A DNA stretch of 57,676 bases from Brenneria sp. hezel4-2-4 (GCF_013155275.1 NZ_JABJXS010000017.1:1-57676), one strand, 5' to 3'. Positions 1 to 8,340 are shown, counted from the first letter of the stretch. Notes: a model not told the origin generated them from the letters alone. Numbers and translations are program-made.

Positions 1-2
1 GG

Positions 3-127
3 GAAGAATATAACCATGACAGGACACATTCTTCATTAAATGATCTGACTCCGGCAGAATTTATCCGAAGTCACCAAAAAAGACAGATCCTCTAATTGAT
101 CCTGGGTCAGGATATGGGAGGAGGTCA
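3..127 (+). mobile_element. 3' end of an IS3-family element (transposase OrfB tail plus likely right end)
   Basis: The window opens inside a coding frame whose last 30 codons (stop at 93-95) read as the C-terminus of an IS3-family OrfB integrase: YN-x-x-R-x-HSSL-x-x-LTP-x-EF, the classic end of the rve domain. A G-rich stretch and TCA follow at 112-127 (reverse complement TGACCTCCTCCC), which looks like an IS3-type terminal inverted repeat. The element is cut by the window edge, so whether the copy is intact cannot be told. The exact right end is inferred. Confidence 0.7.
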
Positions 128-294
128 GACTTTATACTGAGTTATTTAATATATTTTTTTATTATCACAAAATTAGTTATTATATTTTTAATGAGAATTA
201 ATTTATATGGAGGGGGATTAAATTCTCAATGAGAATAGTATGTTGTATAACTTATTTGTTAGTTTGGTTTGTAGGTGTATAATAAGGGAAGTAA

Positions 295-619
295 ATGCGT
301 ATGCGTAATATAACCCCATTTACGAGAGAGGTAATACTATCTGATTATTGGGGTATTCCATCCCGAGGGGGAAATTTTCCACATTGTTGAAAATAGAGGC
401 CATGCCAAAGCACCGGGACTTATTTTCTCAAGTAAACCTATCTCATATGCTCCATGTTTAAGTGAAAATAATGATAGAGAAATGAAAGTGTTAATTACAA
501 GAGGTGATCATCGTTTCAATTTTATAAAATATCAGTTGTTAGATGCTATGGTATTTCTACAATGCTATTTTGATATAGGATTGTGTATTGATGAGGTTGA
601 TATTGGTTTTGATGCTTAA
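295..619 (+). pseudogene. frameshifted small ORF of unknown function (about 107 aa if repaired)
   Basis: An ATG at 295, preceded by the good ribosome binding site AGGGAAG, opens a frame that stops at 388-390. A second frame, shifted by one base, carries a coherent protein-like sequence from about 370 to a stop at 617-619. Removing one G from the G5 run at 367-371 joins them into a continuous 107-residue protein with no internal stop. I do not recognise the family. It may be a real pseudogene, a slippage-controlled gene, or an assembly error in a homopolymer. Composition is AT-rich, like the rest of the island. Confidence 0.45.
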
Positions 620-1276
620 GCGCTTGATGAATAAGAAATAATCCCTATTAAATTGAATTAACACAGCCCTCTTTGTTACTGACATTTTATTTTATCACAC
701 AGGTTTTTATGGTTTCGGAGATTAACTCTGGTCCAAAATTTGAAGCTACGCTGCTTTCTACAGCGAGAGCTATATAGAATCCTTTCGTTATTCTTTTCTT
801 CTTGTTGAATATCAATTTGGAGAAGGGTAATTTAAGAGCATGGGACTTAAAAATAAGATAAAAAGTAATAACTATTTTAAGTAATTTGTTGATTTTTTTA
901 ATCAAAGACAGAATTCATCTTGATTTTTGACATAATCCCCCAGTGTCATCTATCCTGACATTGGGGGATTTTTCAGCGTTCTATAGCAAGATATCTAACA
1001 GGCGGCTCTGGGCGTTAGTATCACACTCACGGAAAAATTAAGAACTCAGAGAGTTATTTTCCCCGTGAGTGCCTCGCCTTGTTTGGCAGGGCAGGATTCA
1101 ACATTGATTGAAAAATATACAATGGCCGTGTCTTGATCAATACGGTATATAAATAAGTTTTCATCAATCGAAAATCACACCTATACAGTATGTTTATTGA
1201 ACTTATTGTGAGCTTGTTTTAGCCAAAAATAATCACACAAAAAGACTTAGACCAAGTCCTGCCATGTTTGATGTCA
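620..1276. other. AT-rich spacer with two hairpins and no confident gene
   Basis: No supported gene lies here. A 72-codon frame on the minus strand (687-905) is open but has no recognisable motif. Besides the terminator-like hairpin at 934-973, the 9-bp arms CACTCACGG (1024-1032) and CCGTGAGTG (1063-1071) enclose a second small palindrome, AACTC-AGA-GAGTT. The latter structure lies beyond the stop codon of the minus-strand kinase gene (1277) and might act at its 3' end. Confidence 0.4.
934..973. terminator. rho-independent terminator-like hairpin
   Basis: Fifteen-base arms at 934-948 and 956-970 pair with a single G-T wobble around a 7-nt loop; the stem includes a CCCCC/GGGGG block and is followed by five T residues on the plus strand. 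A run of A and T on the other side could serve the minus strand. No confident gene ends directly at it on the plus strand. Confidence 0.6.
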
Positions 1277-2812
1277 TTAATTATACATTGTTATTTCCGG
1301 ACTATGGTGACTTTGAGTTTCATTTTTATAAGACCTTAAGGAATCTTTCTCAATAGTGCCTGTATTAACAACCCGTTCAAGAAATCTTTCGGTTGGAGTC
1401 CTATCCACCATGCACGCTGTCGCTGTGCCTTTTGGGACAACTATATAGGCATATTTTTTAAGATGCCTGATCCTATCTTTGAATAAGTCACTATCTACTC
1501 TTAGAACTTCACCATTAAACTCATAATAACCATTCTCAGTTTCCTTATAATCTATGTATCGCTCATTCCATAGGGTTGCATAATCTTGACTACATTCTTT
1601 ATTTATTTCTCTCTTGATAGAGTTACCTTTATCATTAATAAGTTCAAAAGGCGAAGATGGCTCCAAAAGAAGAATGAAAAAGTTTTTATATGGGTAGCCA
1701 GAGTCTCTATAAACCAATAGCTTTGATATATTGACCTCAATCATACCACAAAATAAATAACTTGATTCTGATATATGTTCAACTCCCGTGAATGTATTGT
1801 CACCACCTTCCAAACTCATATACCAAAAATCTTCAGGATTACAGTCTTCTCGGAAGTTATTAAAAAATCGATTAATAACATTTATGTCTTTAATTTCTAA
1901 TAAGTCTTTTATTTTTGGCATTGAACGTCTAATTGTTTCATCGAATGAATGCAGTACCGGCCAATAGTCATATCTTGCTGGTTTTTTCAAATCTTTCAAG
2001 TACTGACTTATTTCAGATATAGATTGAAAACGCTTAGAGGGATCATTTATCAAACACTTCTTTATAATTAATTCTAAATGCCTTAAATTATCAGGGGAAT
2101 CAGAGTTAGATAACGGTGCCATCTCTAAACCTCTAATTGTACTTCCGGTAAGATACCAATAAAGCACTTGTCCCATAGAATAGATGTCGCAGGAAGCTTG
2201 CACTGTTCCTTTACTGTTAATTTGCTCTGGGGCGCTAAATCCGAAGTTAGCCATTCGTTCTGAAGGTTTAGTTTTTGACTCTCTATCAAACTTATCATCT
2301 GAAAAATGTGCTATCCCTAGATCTCCTATTACATACTCATTATCTATACTATCAAAAAATACATTTTGAGGTTTGATGTCACGATGAATTATCTTATTAG
2401 TGTGTAGGTGACATAATGCGTTGGCTAAACATAAAAATAACGCCCATGCCTCCTCGGTTTTTTCTTCACTATGAGCACTGCTTATCGTTCCTTTTGAGCC
2501 TAACGTGCTATCGTAATACTTCATTATGATAATAAAGTACTCATTACTTTCTAAAATTATCTTGTCAAAGTGATATGAGCGAGCTATGTTTTTATGTGAA
2601 GGAATTTGCGCGGCGCAAAAGTATTCATCTTTAAATCTATTTATCTTAGAGTCTTCTGTTGCCTTGAGAAATTTGATAGCAAAGTCTGCATTACCCTTCT
2701 TAAAATGAAAAACAAAACTATTTCCGCCTTCGCCCAAGATTTTTACATACTCAAAATCACCGATATCAGTTTGAATCATTTTTTTAGTTTTTAGAATTTT
2801 ACTTAAATTCAT
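1277..2812 (-). CDS. Hanks-type Ser/Thr protein kinase with unknown C-terminal domain
   Basis: Predicted cytoplasmic eukaryotic-like Ser/Thr kinase of 511 aa. The catalytic domain spans about residues 18-275: glycine loop GEGGNSFV (28-35), lysine K47 in AIKF, catalytic HRD at 143-145 with K147 and N150, DLG in place of DFG at 164-166, and APE at 194-196, so every residue needed for activity is present. Residues about 280-511 have no transmembrane segment or repeat I recognise and may sense or bind a partner. The start is supported by AGAAGG a few bases upstream. It has no obvious phosphatase or substrate gene beside it, is AT-rich, and sits among mobile-element debris. A defence or phage-related role is possible but is inference only. 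Confidence 0.88.
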   Translation of the reverse strand: MNLSKILKTKKMIQTDIGDFEYVKILGEGGNSFVFHFKKGNADFAIKFLKATEDSKINRFKDEYFCAAQIPSHKNIARSYHFDKIILESNEYFIIIMKYYDSTLGSKGTISSAHSEEKTEEAWALFLCLANALCHLHTNKIIHRDIKPQNVFFDSIDNEYVIGDLGIAHFSDDKFDRESKTKPSERMANFGFSAPEQINSKGTVQASCDIYSMGQVLYWYLTGSTIRGLEMAPLSNSDSPDNLRHLELIIKKCLINDPSKRFQSISEISQYLKDLKKPARYDYWPVLHSFDETIRRSMPKIKDLLEIKDINVINRFFNNFREDCNPEDFWYMSLEGGDNTFTGVEHISESSYLFCGMIEVNISKLLVYRDSGYPYKNFFILLLEPSSPFELINDKGNSIKREINKECSQDYATLWNERYIDYKETENGYYEFNGEVLRVDSDLFKDRIRHLKKYAYIVVPKGTATACMVDRTPTERFLERVVNTGTIEKDSLRSYKNETQSHHSPEITMYN

Positions 2813-3053
2813 TTTTGCCTTCTTCTCAATATTTATGTCAAGTTGGTTTCTAACTTTAGTGTATTAATATCATTGTAAAAAATAATATAAGATATTAATT
2901 AAATTTAGTGCCACAAATGTCTGTTATTGGCACTTAGCCGACTGTCAGATCTGATTGAATCCAGAGTAGCAAGGGTGTTGCGTAATTATGAGCCAAAATA
3001 GTTAAATGTAAATTTTTTAGATTCTTATAAATGGATTATAATAATGATACTGA

Positions 3054-3272
3054 TTAAAAATCAAATAAAATATTTAGCTCAATGCCTAACCCATCAGCAA
3101 TAACTCCAATCACTTCCAAAGTGGGATTTCTAACGCCTCGCTCAATTCCACTGATATAAGTGCGATCCAAACCGCACTTATCGGCGAAGGCTTCTTGGGA
3201 AAGTCCAGCCTGTAAGCGAAGTGTTTTTACGCGTTGTCCAAAATGGACGGTGATGTTTTTTGCATTTTCCAT
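3054..3272 (-). CDS. XRE-family transcriptional regulator, paralogue 1
   Basis: Small DNA-binding protein of 72 aa, nearly all of it a Cro/C1-type helix-turn-helix: GQRVKTLRLQAGLSQEAF, then a recognition-helix region DRTYISGIERG and NPTLEV. I chose the ATG at 3272 because the resulting N-terminus aligns residue for residue with paralogue 2; longer starts (3323) run into sequence resembling that paralogue's untranslated leader. About 39 of 42 core residues match paralogue 2, so the pair arose by tandem duplication. A degenerate copy of the local operator (GACGATGAGTC, 3311-3321) lies just upstream. Likely a phage-type repressor. Confidence 0.85.
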   Translation of the reverse strand: MENAKNITVHFGQRVKTLRLQAGLSQEAFADKCGLDRTYISGIERGVRNPTLEVIGVIADGLGIELNILFDF

Positions 3273-3310
3273 GCAGATAAGCATTATCTCTCGTTGCTTA
3301 TCAGACCACG

Positions 3311-3321
3311 GACGATGAGTC
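3311..3321. promoter_or_regulatory. degenerate copy of the XRE/Ner operator
   Basis: GACGATGAGTC matches the palindrome GACTATTAGTC found twice upstream of paralogue 2 at 9 of 11 positions and occupies the equivalent place upstream of paralogue 1. It probably came along in the same duplication. Confidence 0.4.
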
Positions 3322-3364
3322 ACATATGAGAGATTTTGTCGATTTAATCAGTAAGGTTGGGATG

Positions 3365-3595
3365 TCAGGCTGGATCGTGAAATGCAAACAGCGTGGTTAG
3401 ATCGGTATGTAACCCAATTGCGATGATGTTGAGCACTTCCAGCGTTGGGTTTCTGATCCCACGTTCAATGCCGCTGATATAGGTACGATCCAGCCCGCAC
3501 TTTTCCGCAAAGGCTTCCTGAGATAGACCAGCCTGTAATCTGAGCGCTTTAACGCGTTGTCCTAACAGGACTTTGATCGAATCGGATGTTTTCAT
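3365..3595 (-). CDS. XRE-family transcriptional regulator, paralogue 2
   Basis: A 76-aa Cro/C1-type helix-turn-helix protein, almost identical in its core to the gene just downstream (3054-3272). It is transcribed divergently from the Ner-like gene at 3701, and the 105-bp gap between them holds two palindromic operators. This layout is that of a phage lysogeny switch (repressor facing an activator/Ner gene). The C-terminus has a short extension absent from paralogue 1. No other phage structural gene is nearby, so this may be a captured or relic regulatory module. Confidence 0.85.
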   Translation of the reverse strand: MKTSDSIKVLLGQRVKALRLQAGLSQEAFAEKCGLDRTYISGIERGIRNPTLEVLNIIAIGLHTDLTTLFAFHDPA

Positions 3596-3632
3596 GTGAC
3601 AAGCATTCGTTTTTGATGCTTATCAGTCCACG

Positions 3633-3682
3633 GACTATTAGTCACAATCGTTAGTTTTTGTGCTACTATGTGACTAATAGTC
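3633..3682. promoter_or_regulatory. paired palindromic operators between divergent XRE and Ner-like genes
   Basis: GACTATTAGTC at 3633-3643 and GACTAATAGTC at 3672-3682 are reverse complements of each other, each a 5-bp inverted repeat around one central base, with centres 39 bp apart. They lie between the start of the XRE gene (3595) and the Ner-like start (3701). Binding by the XRE and/or Ner protein is inferred from position and symmetry. Confidence 0.55.
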
Positions 3683-3700
3683 AACAATGCAGGAGGACAT

Positions 3701-3946
3701 ATGGAACAACAAGACTGGCATCCGGCGGATATCATTGCGAGTTTAAGAAAGCAGGGAACAACACTGGCGGCGATTTCCAGAGAGGCGGGGCTGGCGTCGT
3801 CCACGTTGGCAAACGCGCTGACGCGGCACTGGCCGAAAGGCGAGCGCCTGATCGCCGAGGCGTTAAATAAACTCCCCGAAGAGATCTGGCCGTCGCGCTA
3901 TCAAAACATCAGACGAAGGCAAAGTGGGGCAGGGGAGTCGGATTGA
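3701..3946 (+). CDS. Ner/Nlp (SfsB)-like DNA-binding regulator
   Basis: Protein of 81 aa resembling phage Mu Ner and E. coli SfsB (Nlp): W-x-x-ADI-x-x-SLRKQG near the N-terminus, then AAISREAGLASSTLANAL as the helix-turn-helix, then RLIAEALNK and IWPSRY, the usual Ner ending. A strong GGAGG lies just before the ATG. In Mu, Ner represses the early and repressor promoters. Here it faces an XRE repressor across paired operators. Family assignment is firm; its target is inferred. Confidence 0.85.
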   Translation: MEQQDWHPADIIASLRKQGTTLAAISREAGLASSTLANALTRHWPKGERLIAEALNKLPEEIWPSRYQNIRRRQSGAGESD

Positions 3947-4790
3947 AAATCAGCTCAGCAGAGGTTTACAAAAACTTACATTTTGCACGAATGGATTTCG
4001 GAGCTCCTTAACGGATTTTTATGGAATGGAAATCCGTTAAGGAGCCAACAAGCGCAGCGCGTTAGCCGCTTGATGCGGGAAAGCTGGCGCAGTAAGTTAT
4101 TGGTGTTTTATCGCTGCGGCAAGCAGCATCCCACGTTGCCACGACCCTCAAGGCAACGCACAGGCCCGGCCTGTGAGGTCGACACCTAGCCCGCCATCAC
4201 TGCCATTCAGCGGGCGTTCGCTTCGGCGACGGCAGTTACCTTATCTCAGCGCCTTAGGGCTGCATCCTGTTCGTGAAGCCACCGCTTCGCTGCTATCCGT
4301 TTATGCGCTGATGCGTGCTTACATTCTGATCGCCAGTGACTGGCGCAACCGTCAACAACCTTTTTCTGCCTCAGCGAATGCATCCATGAGGCAGCGGCGT
4401 CACTTCATACGGCGCAAAGCCGTTGCAAGTGACGCCGCTAACGAACTCTGCGCCAGCCCTTGCGCCACAGCGCTTTCCGGCACGACCTGTCATCTGACGC
4501 ACATATTCTGCGCCAATTCTCATCAACCCACTTATCAGAGGAGAACTGAACCAATACCTGAGGCAGGCTTTCAGCCTGAGGGAATAAGCCGATAACCCTT
4601 CCTGAGTTTTCATGAACAGGTAAAAGTGAATATAACCATCTGTTTATAAATAGGGTTTTTCTTTATGTGCATTCATGTTTCCTCACTCCTGTTCACACTT
4701 TTTAGCGGTGTTTTTCACGGTATCGCCTTAGAGGTGTATTCTTTTCTCTGTCTGATACCGTTGTAAAAATGATGCCAAAATGGTGATTTT
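3947..4790. other. GC-rich spacer with a long perfect inverted repeat upstream of the integrase
   Basis: No gene is recognised. A perfect 16-bp inverted repeat, GCTCCTTAACGGATTT at 4003-4018 and its complement at 4030-4045 around an 11-nt loop, starts the region. From about 4050 to 4620 the sequence turns GC-rich with long open frames on both strands (4173-4595 plus, 4371-4613 minus) that carry no motif I know. The last 170 bp before the integrase are AT-rich. No tRNA gene lies beside the integrase. Confidence 0.4.
4003..4045. repeat. 16-bp perfect inverted repeat
   Basis: Arms GCTCCTTAACGGATTT (4003-4018) and AAATCCGTTAAGGAGC (4030-4045) are fully complementary with an 11-nt loop. There is no T run after it, so it is not an obvious terminator. 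It may be the end of a small non-autonomous element or a protein-binding site. Confidence 0.6.
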
Positions 4791-5955
4791 ATGCTGACTG
4801 ATATCAAACTGAAAAACCTCAAGCCAAAGGACAAACTTTATAAAGTTACTGACCGGGATGGTTTGTACGTTGCAGTGCTGACGTCAGGCACAGTCTTGTT
4901 TCGCTATGATTACAGCATCGACGGAAGACGAGAAACACTGACATTAGGGAAGTATGGTATTGACGGTATTTCTCTGGCTGAAGCAAGGGAAAAACTCCAT
5001 ACCGCGAAAAAACTGCTCAAGTCAGGCATATCGCCTGCTGTAGACAAACGCTACGGTAAAAATAAGTTCCGAGTATATACCGACAATTACATGAAGCACG
5101 TAACACTGGCGGACAGTACCAGAGCGATGAAAGAATCGGTTATTGAGCGAGGCATCCTGCCTGTGCTGGGCAACAAATTAATGACCGAAATTACTACGGC
5201 AATGGTGCGTGACCTTTGTGATCGGATAATAGATCGAGGAGGTAATGCAACCGCGGTGCAGGTTCGCGAGATAATCAGCAGTGTCTATCGTTATGCAAAT
5301 GATCGAGGGCACAGCTTTTCTAATCCAGCTCAGGATATTAAAGCGAGTTCTATCGCAACGTTCACTCCCAGGCTCAGAAGCCTTTCCCCGATAGAAGTTG
5401 GCATTTTCTTCAATACACTGGATACTGTTGCAGGGATGCCAACGCTCAAACTGGCGTTGAAGATTATATTTCTGACAATGGTCCGTAAAAGTGAGTTCAC
5501 TTTAGCGACCTGGGATGAGGTTGATTTCAAAACCAACGAGTGGACCATTCCTGCTGGCCGTATGAAAGGAGGCCGAACTCACGTCATCTATCTTTCGCGC
5601 CAGGTTAACGATTTGCTGGTAGGCCTGAAAATGTGTGCCGGGGGAAGTCCTTACTTACTTGCTGGGCGCTATAGCATCAACAAACCACTGTCTAATGCAG
5701 CCCTCAACGGTGTTATCACCACAACTGTAAAAGTCGCGCTGGCGCAAGGGAAGGTGCTGGAGCACTTTACCGTCCATGACATGCGGCGGACGGACGGCTA
5801 GCACGTTATTGCATGAGGCAGGGTATCCATCGGACTGGATAGAGAAATGTCTCGCACATGGGCAGAAAGGGGTGAGGGCAATTTACAACAAAGCAGAATA
5901 CGCGCGGCAGCGTGCTTACATGTTGCAGCAGTGGGCGAATATGGTTGATGGTTAG
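4791..5955 (+). pseudogene. P4-type tyrosine integrase inactivated by a 4-bp duplication
   Basis: Site-specific recombinase of the P4/CP4-57 family. The N-terminal DUF4102-type arm-binding domain (about 1-85), core-binding domain and the start of the catalytic domain are in frame: R232 in TMVRKSE and H329-x-x-R332 in HDMRR. The frame then stops at 5799-5801. At 5787-5796 the tetramer CGGA is repeated; deleting four bases here restores 52 further codons ending at 5955, including the HEAGYPSDWIEKCLAH segment and the expected nucleophile tyrosine in AIYNKAEY. The repaired protein would be 386 aa. As it stands the enzyme lacks the tyrosine and should be dead, so the island could not excise by itself. 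Confidence 0.85.
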
Positions 5956-6083
5956 ATCGCCGGAACAACAGTGACGCTCACTCCGTCTTCGCCGAGGAAG
6001 TATGAGGAGTGGATGAACCTTGATATGTAATGGTTTATTGCACGATTAATATAAATTTTTTATAAAAATTAGTGGGTTTTATT

Positions 6084-7742
6084 ATGTTTTTTAATATGCT
6101 TAACAATAATCACAAAAAATGTCTTTTTATTAATCAAGCAAATGTGTTTTACAATTACTCGTTAGGCTTTGAAATTCCTTCGGTAGATTTATTGAAGACT
6201 GCTAATAAACTGCTTAACTCAGGGTTTTCTAAATGTGTTTGTTTTTCAGATTTTAAATTTTTATATCTTAATGAAAATAATAAAATAAAATATAGTAATT
6301 TTAATCCAGAAGGAAGAAATTGGGATTCTTCATGGGAAATAAATTTTGACGATGATATACCAAAAGAAATAATGCCTGATTTAATGATTTTTTCCGAATT
6401 GTTTTTCCATGAAAATAGGCTCGTGAATGATAATCAGGCTTACATAAGAACATCATTGCCTCCCTTTGTTCTGGAGATAAATAATGAACAGTTCCCTATG
6501 CATCCGGGGGTAAAGATCTACCGTGATGGAATCGCTATCATTTATTTTCAATTTGATGGCAAATGGAATGGGATTGATGATGACAGTTTCTTATTATCAA
6601 TTATAAATATGAATCAAAGATATTTTGATAAAATATGGATTGATGCGAAACTTCAAATGTTGGATGGTGAAGTTGTTTTAGAAAATAGTTTTGACGATGT
6701 TTTTTCAATTGGCGGAAATTATCTTGATGGGAGAAAAATAAGGAAATTAAAACAAAGTATGCGAGATAATAGCATGAGAGTATTAACTGAATCTTTTGAA
6801 AAAGAAGGTTGCACTTTTTCGTTTGATAATCATAGAGAATGGGTTTTGCACCAGATTGCTGGAACTGAGGGGAATGAATCATGGGAATCTACGATTGAAA
6901 TGTGTCGTTCTATATATTCAAACGTTATTAGCAGCATGTTGGTTCCACAATATAAAACTAATAAAACTAAGTCATATAGTTATCTCTGGCACGGGCGGCC
7001 TTCTGTTTCTCTTTTGCGTTTCGATAAGCAACCTCAGGATAAGAGTGTTTTGTTGAAAAATTTTTCTGAATCGTTGGTTAAATTATTGAATAGGGCTGAT
7101 ATCAGCGAAGAGAAAAACTCCTTGCCGCCAGATTTACGGAAGTTTAATGATTATTGTTTACATGCAAATAGATCCATTTATTTATGGACTTGGTTAAGAG
7201 GAGAGAAGGAGTTAGATGATATTTGGGACGACAAAAATGCCTCGTCAAGAATACTTGAAAATCAGGCAAGAGTTGAGCAGATTGAATATCATAATATGAG
7301 TATTTCTAGAGCGTGCTCTTGGGTTAATAACCCTCCGTCTGAACAACATCTATTCATCTCATATACAACATTAGCAGAAACAGAAAATAATGTTCATCAC
7401 AGTAGTATATCTGGAGAAGTTTCGGATACACTTTCATATCTCATTAAATCTTTTGGGACAGAGGGTTTAATTGCTTCTGCAAAAGAGATGGCTAGATTTC
7501 GCATGGACGAACTTAAATATAGATCAGATTCAGCAAGAAACTCTAGCAATTATTGGTTGACATTTGTCTTCGGTTTGGTTGGTGTCACAAGTTTTGCTGA
7601 GTTTGCAGTTAATCCACTAATTCTTAATAAATGGAGTGGAATAAATAAAGTTATAGCACCTTTTATTTCCTTTGGGATCTCTGCTGGTTTAGTTTTAGCA
7701 ATATCTGCAATTATTTGGTATTTCACAAAGAGAAAGTACTAG
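6084..7742 (+). CDS. unknown protein with two C-terminal transmembrane segments
   Basis: Protein of 552 aa that I do not recognise. The first 480 residues look soluble, rich in aromatic and acidic residues. A charged helical stretch (KEMARFRMDELKYRSDSA) leads into two hydrophobic segments at about 489-509 and 523-548, and the chain ends WYFTKRKY, a positive cytoplasmic-side tail. A large cytoplasmic domain hung on a two-helix hairpin at the C-terminus recalls CorA topology and also membrane effectors of defence systems, but no signature motif is visible. I chose the ATG at 6084 over a GTG at 6072; neither has a strong ribosome binding site. The gene is strongly AT-rich, between an integrase pseudogene and an IS481 remnant whose reading frame ends flush with this stop codon. 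Confidence 0.6.
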   Translation: MFFNMLNNNHKKCLFINQANVFYNYSLGFEIPSVDLLKTANKLLNSGFSKCVCFSDFKFLYLNENNKIKYSNFNPEGRNWDSSWEINFDDDIPKEIMPDLMIFSELFFHENRLVNDNQAYIRTSLPPFVLEINNEQFPMHPGVKIYRDGIAIIYFQFDGKWNGIDDDSFLLSIINMNQRYFDKIWIDAKLQMLDGEVVLENSFDDVFSIGGNYLDGRKIRKLKQSMRDNSMRVLTESFEKEGCTFSFDNHREWVLHQIAGTEGNESWESTIEMCRSIYSNVISSMLVPQYKTNKTKSYSYLWHGRPSVSLLRFDKQPQDKSVLLKNFSESLVKLLNRADISEEKNSLPPDLRKFNDYCLHANRSIYLWTWLRGEKELDDIWDDKNASSRILENQARVEQIEYHNMSISRACSWVNNPPSEQHLFISYTTLAETENNVHHSSISGEVSDTLSYLIKSFGTEGLIASAKEMARFRMDELKYRSDSARNSSNYWLTFVFGLVGVTSFAEFAVNPLILNKWSGINKVIAPFISFGISAGLVLAISAIIWYFTKRKY

Positions 7743-7843
7743 GTGTTTAGTCCCGGTATTTGATGGATCGGATCCATTCTGAAATGCTCTGGCTCGGATG
7801 TCCACTGTTTGCAGATGAATTCGTAAGGTGTCAGGCACCGCGC
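7739..7843 (-). mobile_element. IS481-family transposase remnant (C-terminal ~30 codons)
   Basis: Read on the minus strand, the frame ending at 7739-7741 encodes LTPYEFICKQWTSEP and continues to DPIHQIPGLNT and stop, the conserved C-terminus of IS481-family transposases. Homology stops just upstream of LTPYEF; the rest of the element is gone. The stop codon of the remnant overlaps the stop codon of the plus-strand gene at 6084-7742, so the insertion or deletion boundary falls exactly at that gene's end. Confidence 0.75.
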
Positions 7844-8076
7844 AATTTGAATGTCTACCAGCATTGTACTTTGATTTTTTTGTCGTTTGAAAACAGTTTG
7901 TAATGGTGTGAATCGTGCGTGAGTGATCTGGAACGATCGTGAGGTACCTGTAAATCAAATCTCTGTGCTCTGAAGAATGCCTATTCCTCCCTGAAAAGCA
8001 GATAATCAGGGGCCTTGCTGGTGGTCTAAATATGGTCTATATTAAAGCCGAGACATGACCATTAGGCGGACGAATC
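7844..8076. other. spacer upstream of the toxin-antitoxin pair
   Basis: No gene is seen. The last 60 bp hold the direct repeats described as the antitoxin operator candidate; the rest shows no recognisable structure. Confidence 0.4.
8022..8043 (+). promoter_or_regulatory. direct repeats, candidate Phd autoregulatory site
   Basis: TGGTCTAAATA (8022-8032) and TGGTCTATATT (8033-8043) are adjacent 11-bp direct repeats about 35 bp before the antitoxin start. One helical turn spacing and this position suit cooperative binding by the antitoxin or toxin-antitoxin complex. Function is inferred. Confidence 0.4.
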
Positions 8077-8310
8077 ATGAAAGTAGAGACAATCAGCTAC
8101 GTTAAAAAAAACGCAGCAACGCTTGATCTGTCAGAACCCATCCTGGTCACACAAAATGGTGTGCCTGCTTATGTTATAGAGTCCTATGACCAGCAGCAGG
8201 AACGGGAAAACGCTATCGCTTTACTGAAGCTGCTTACCCTGTCAGAGAAAGATAAAGCTGAAGGGTGTGTCTTCTCAAAAGATCAGTTGCTGGATGGACT
8301 TGCGGATTAA
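8077..8310 (+). CDS. Phd/YefM-family antitoxin
   Basis: Antitoxin of 77 aa. The N-terminal DNA-binding part matches the Phd/YefM pattern: [20 protein letters not shown], then PAYVIESYD, the usual sheet that precedes the dimer helix. The C-terminal half ([13 protein letters not shown] onward) should wrap the toxin. It would neutralise the toxin encoded 30 bp downstream and repress the operon through repeats upstream. Such pairs are common stabilisers of genomic islands. Confidence 0.85.
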   Translation: MKVETISYVKKNAATLDLSEPILVTQNGVPAYVIESYDQQQERENAIALLKLLTLSEKDKAEGCVFSKDQLLDGLAD

Positions 8311-8340
8311 ACACAGCGCGCTCAATGTTAAGGGGCTTCC

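Noticed and set aside
687-905. 72-codon AT-rich minus-strand frame
   Set aside because: No motif, no convincing ribosome site and low-complexity Lys/Phe/Ile composition; likely chance in AT-rich DNA.
4173-4613. Overlapping open frames on both strands of the GC-rich block
   Set aside because: Both are open because of base composition; neither shows a domain, and they cannot both be real.
4600-4790. tRNA gene or tRNA 3' end as integration site beside the integrase
   Set aside because: No cloverleaf or CCA-type acceptor sequence could be found next to the integrase.
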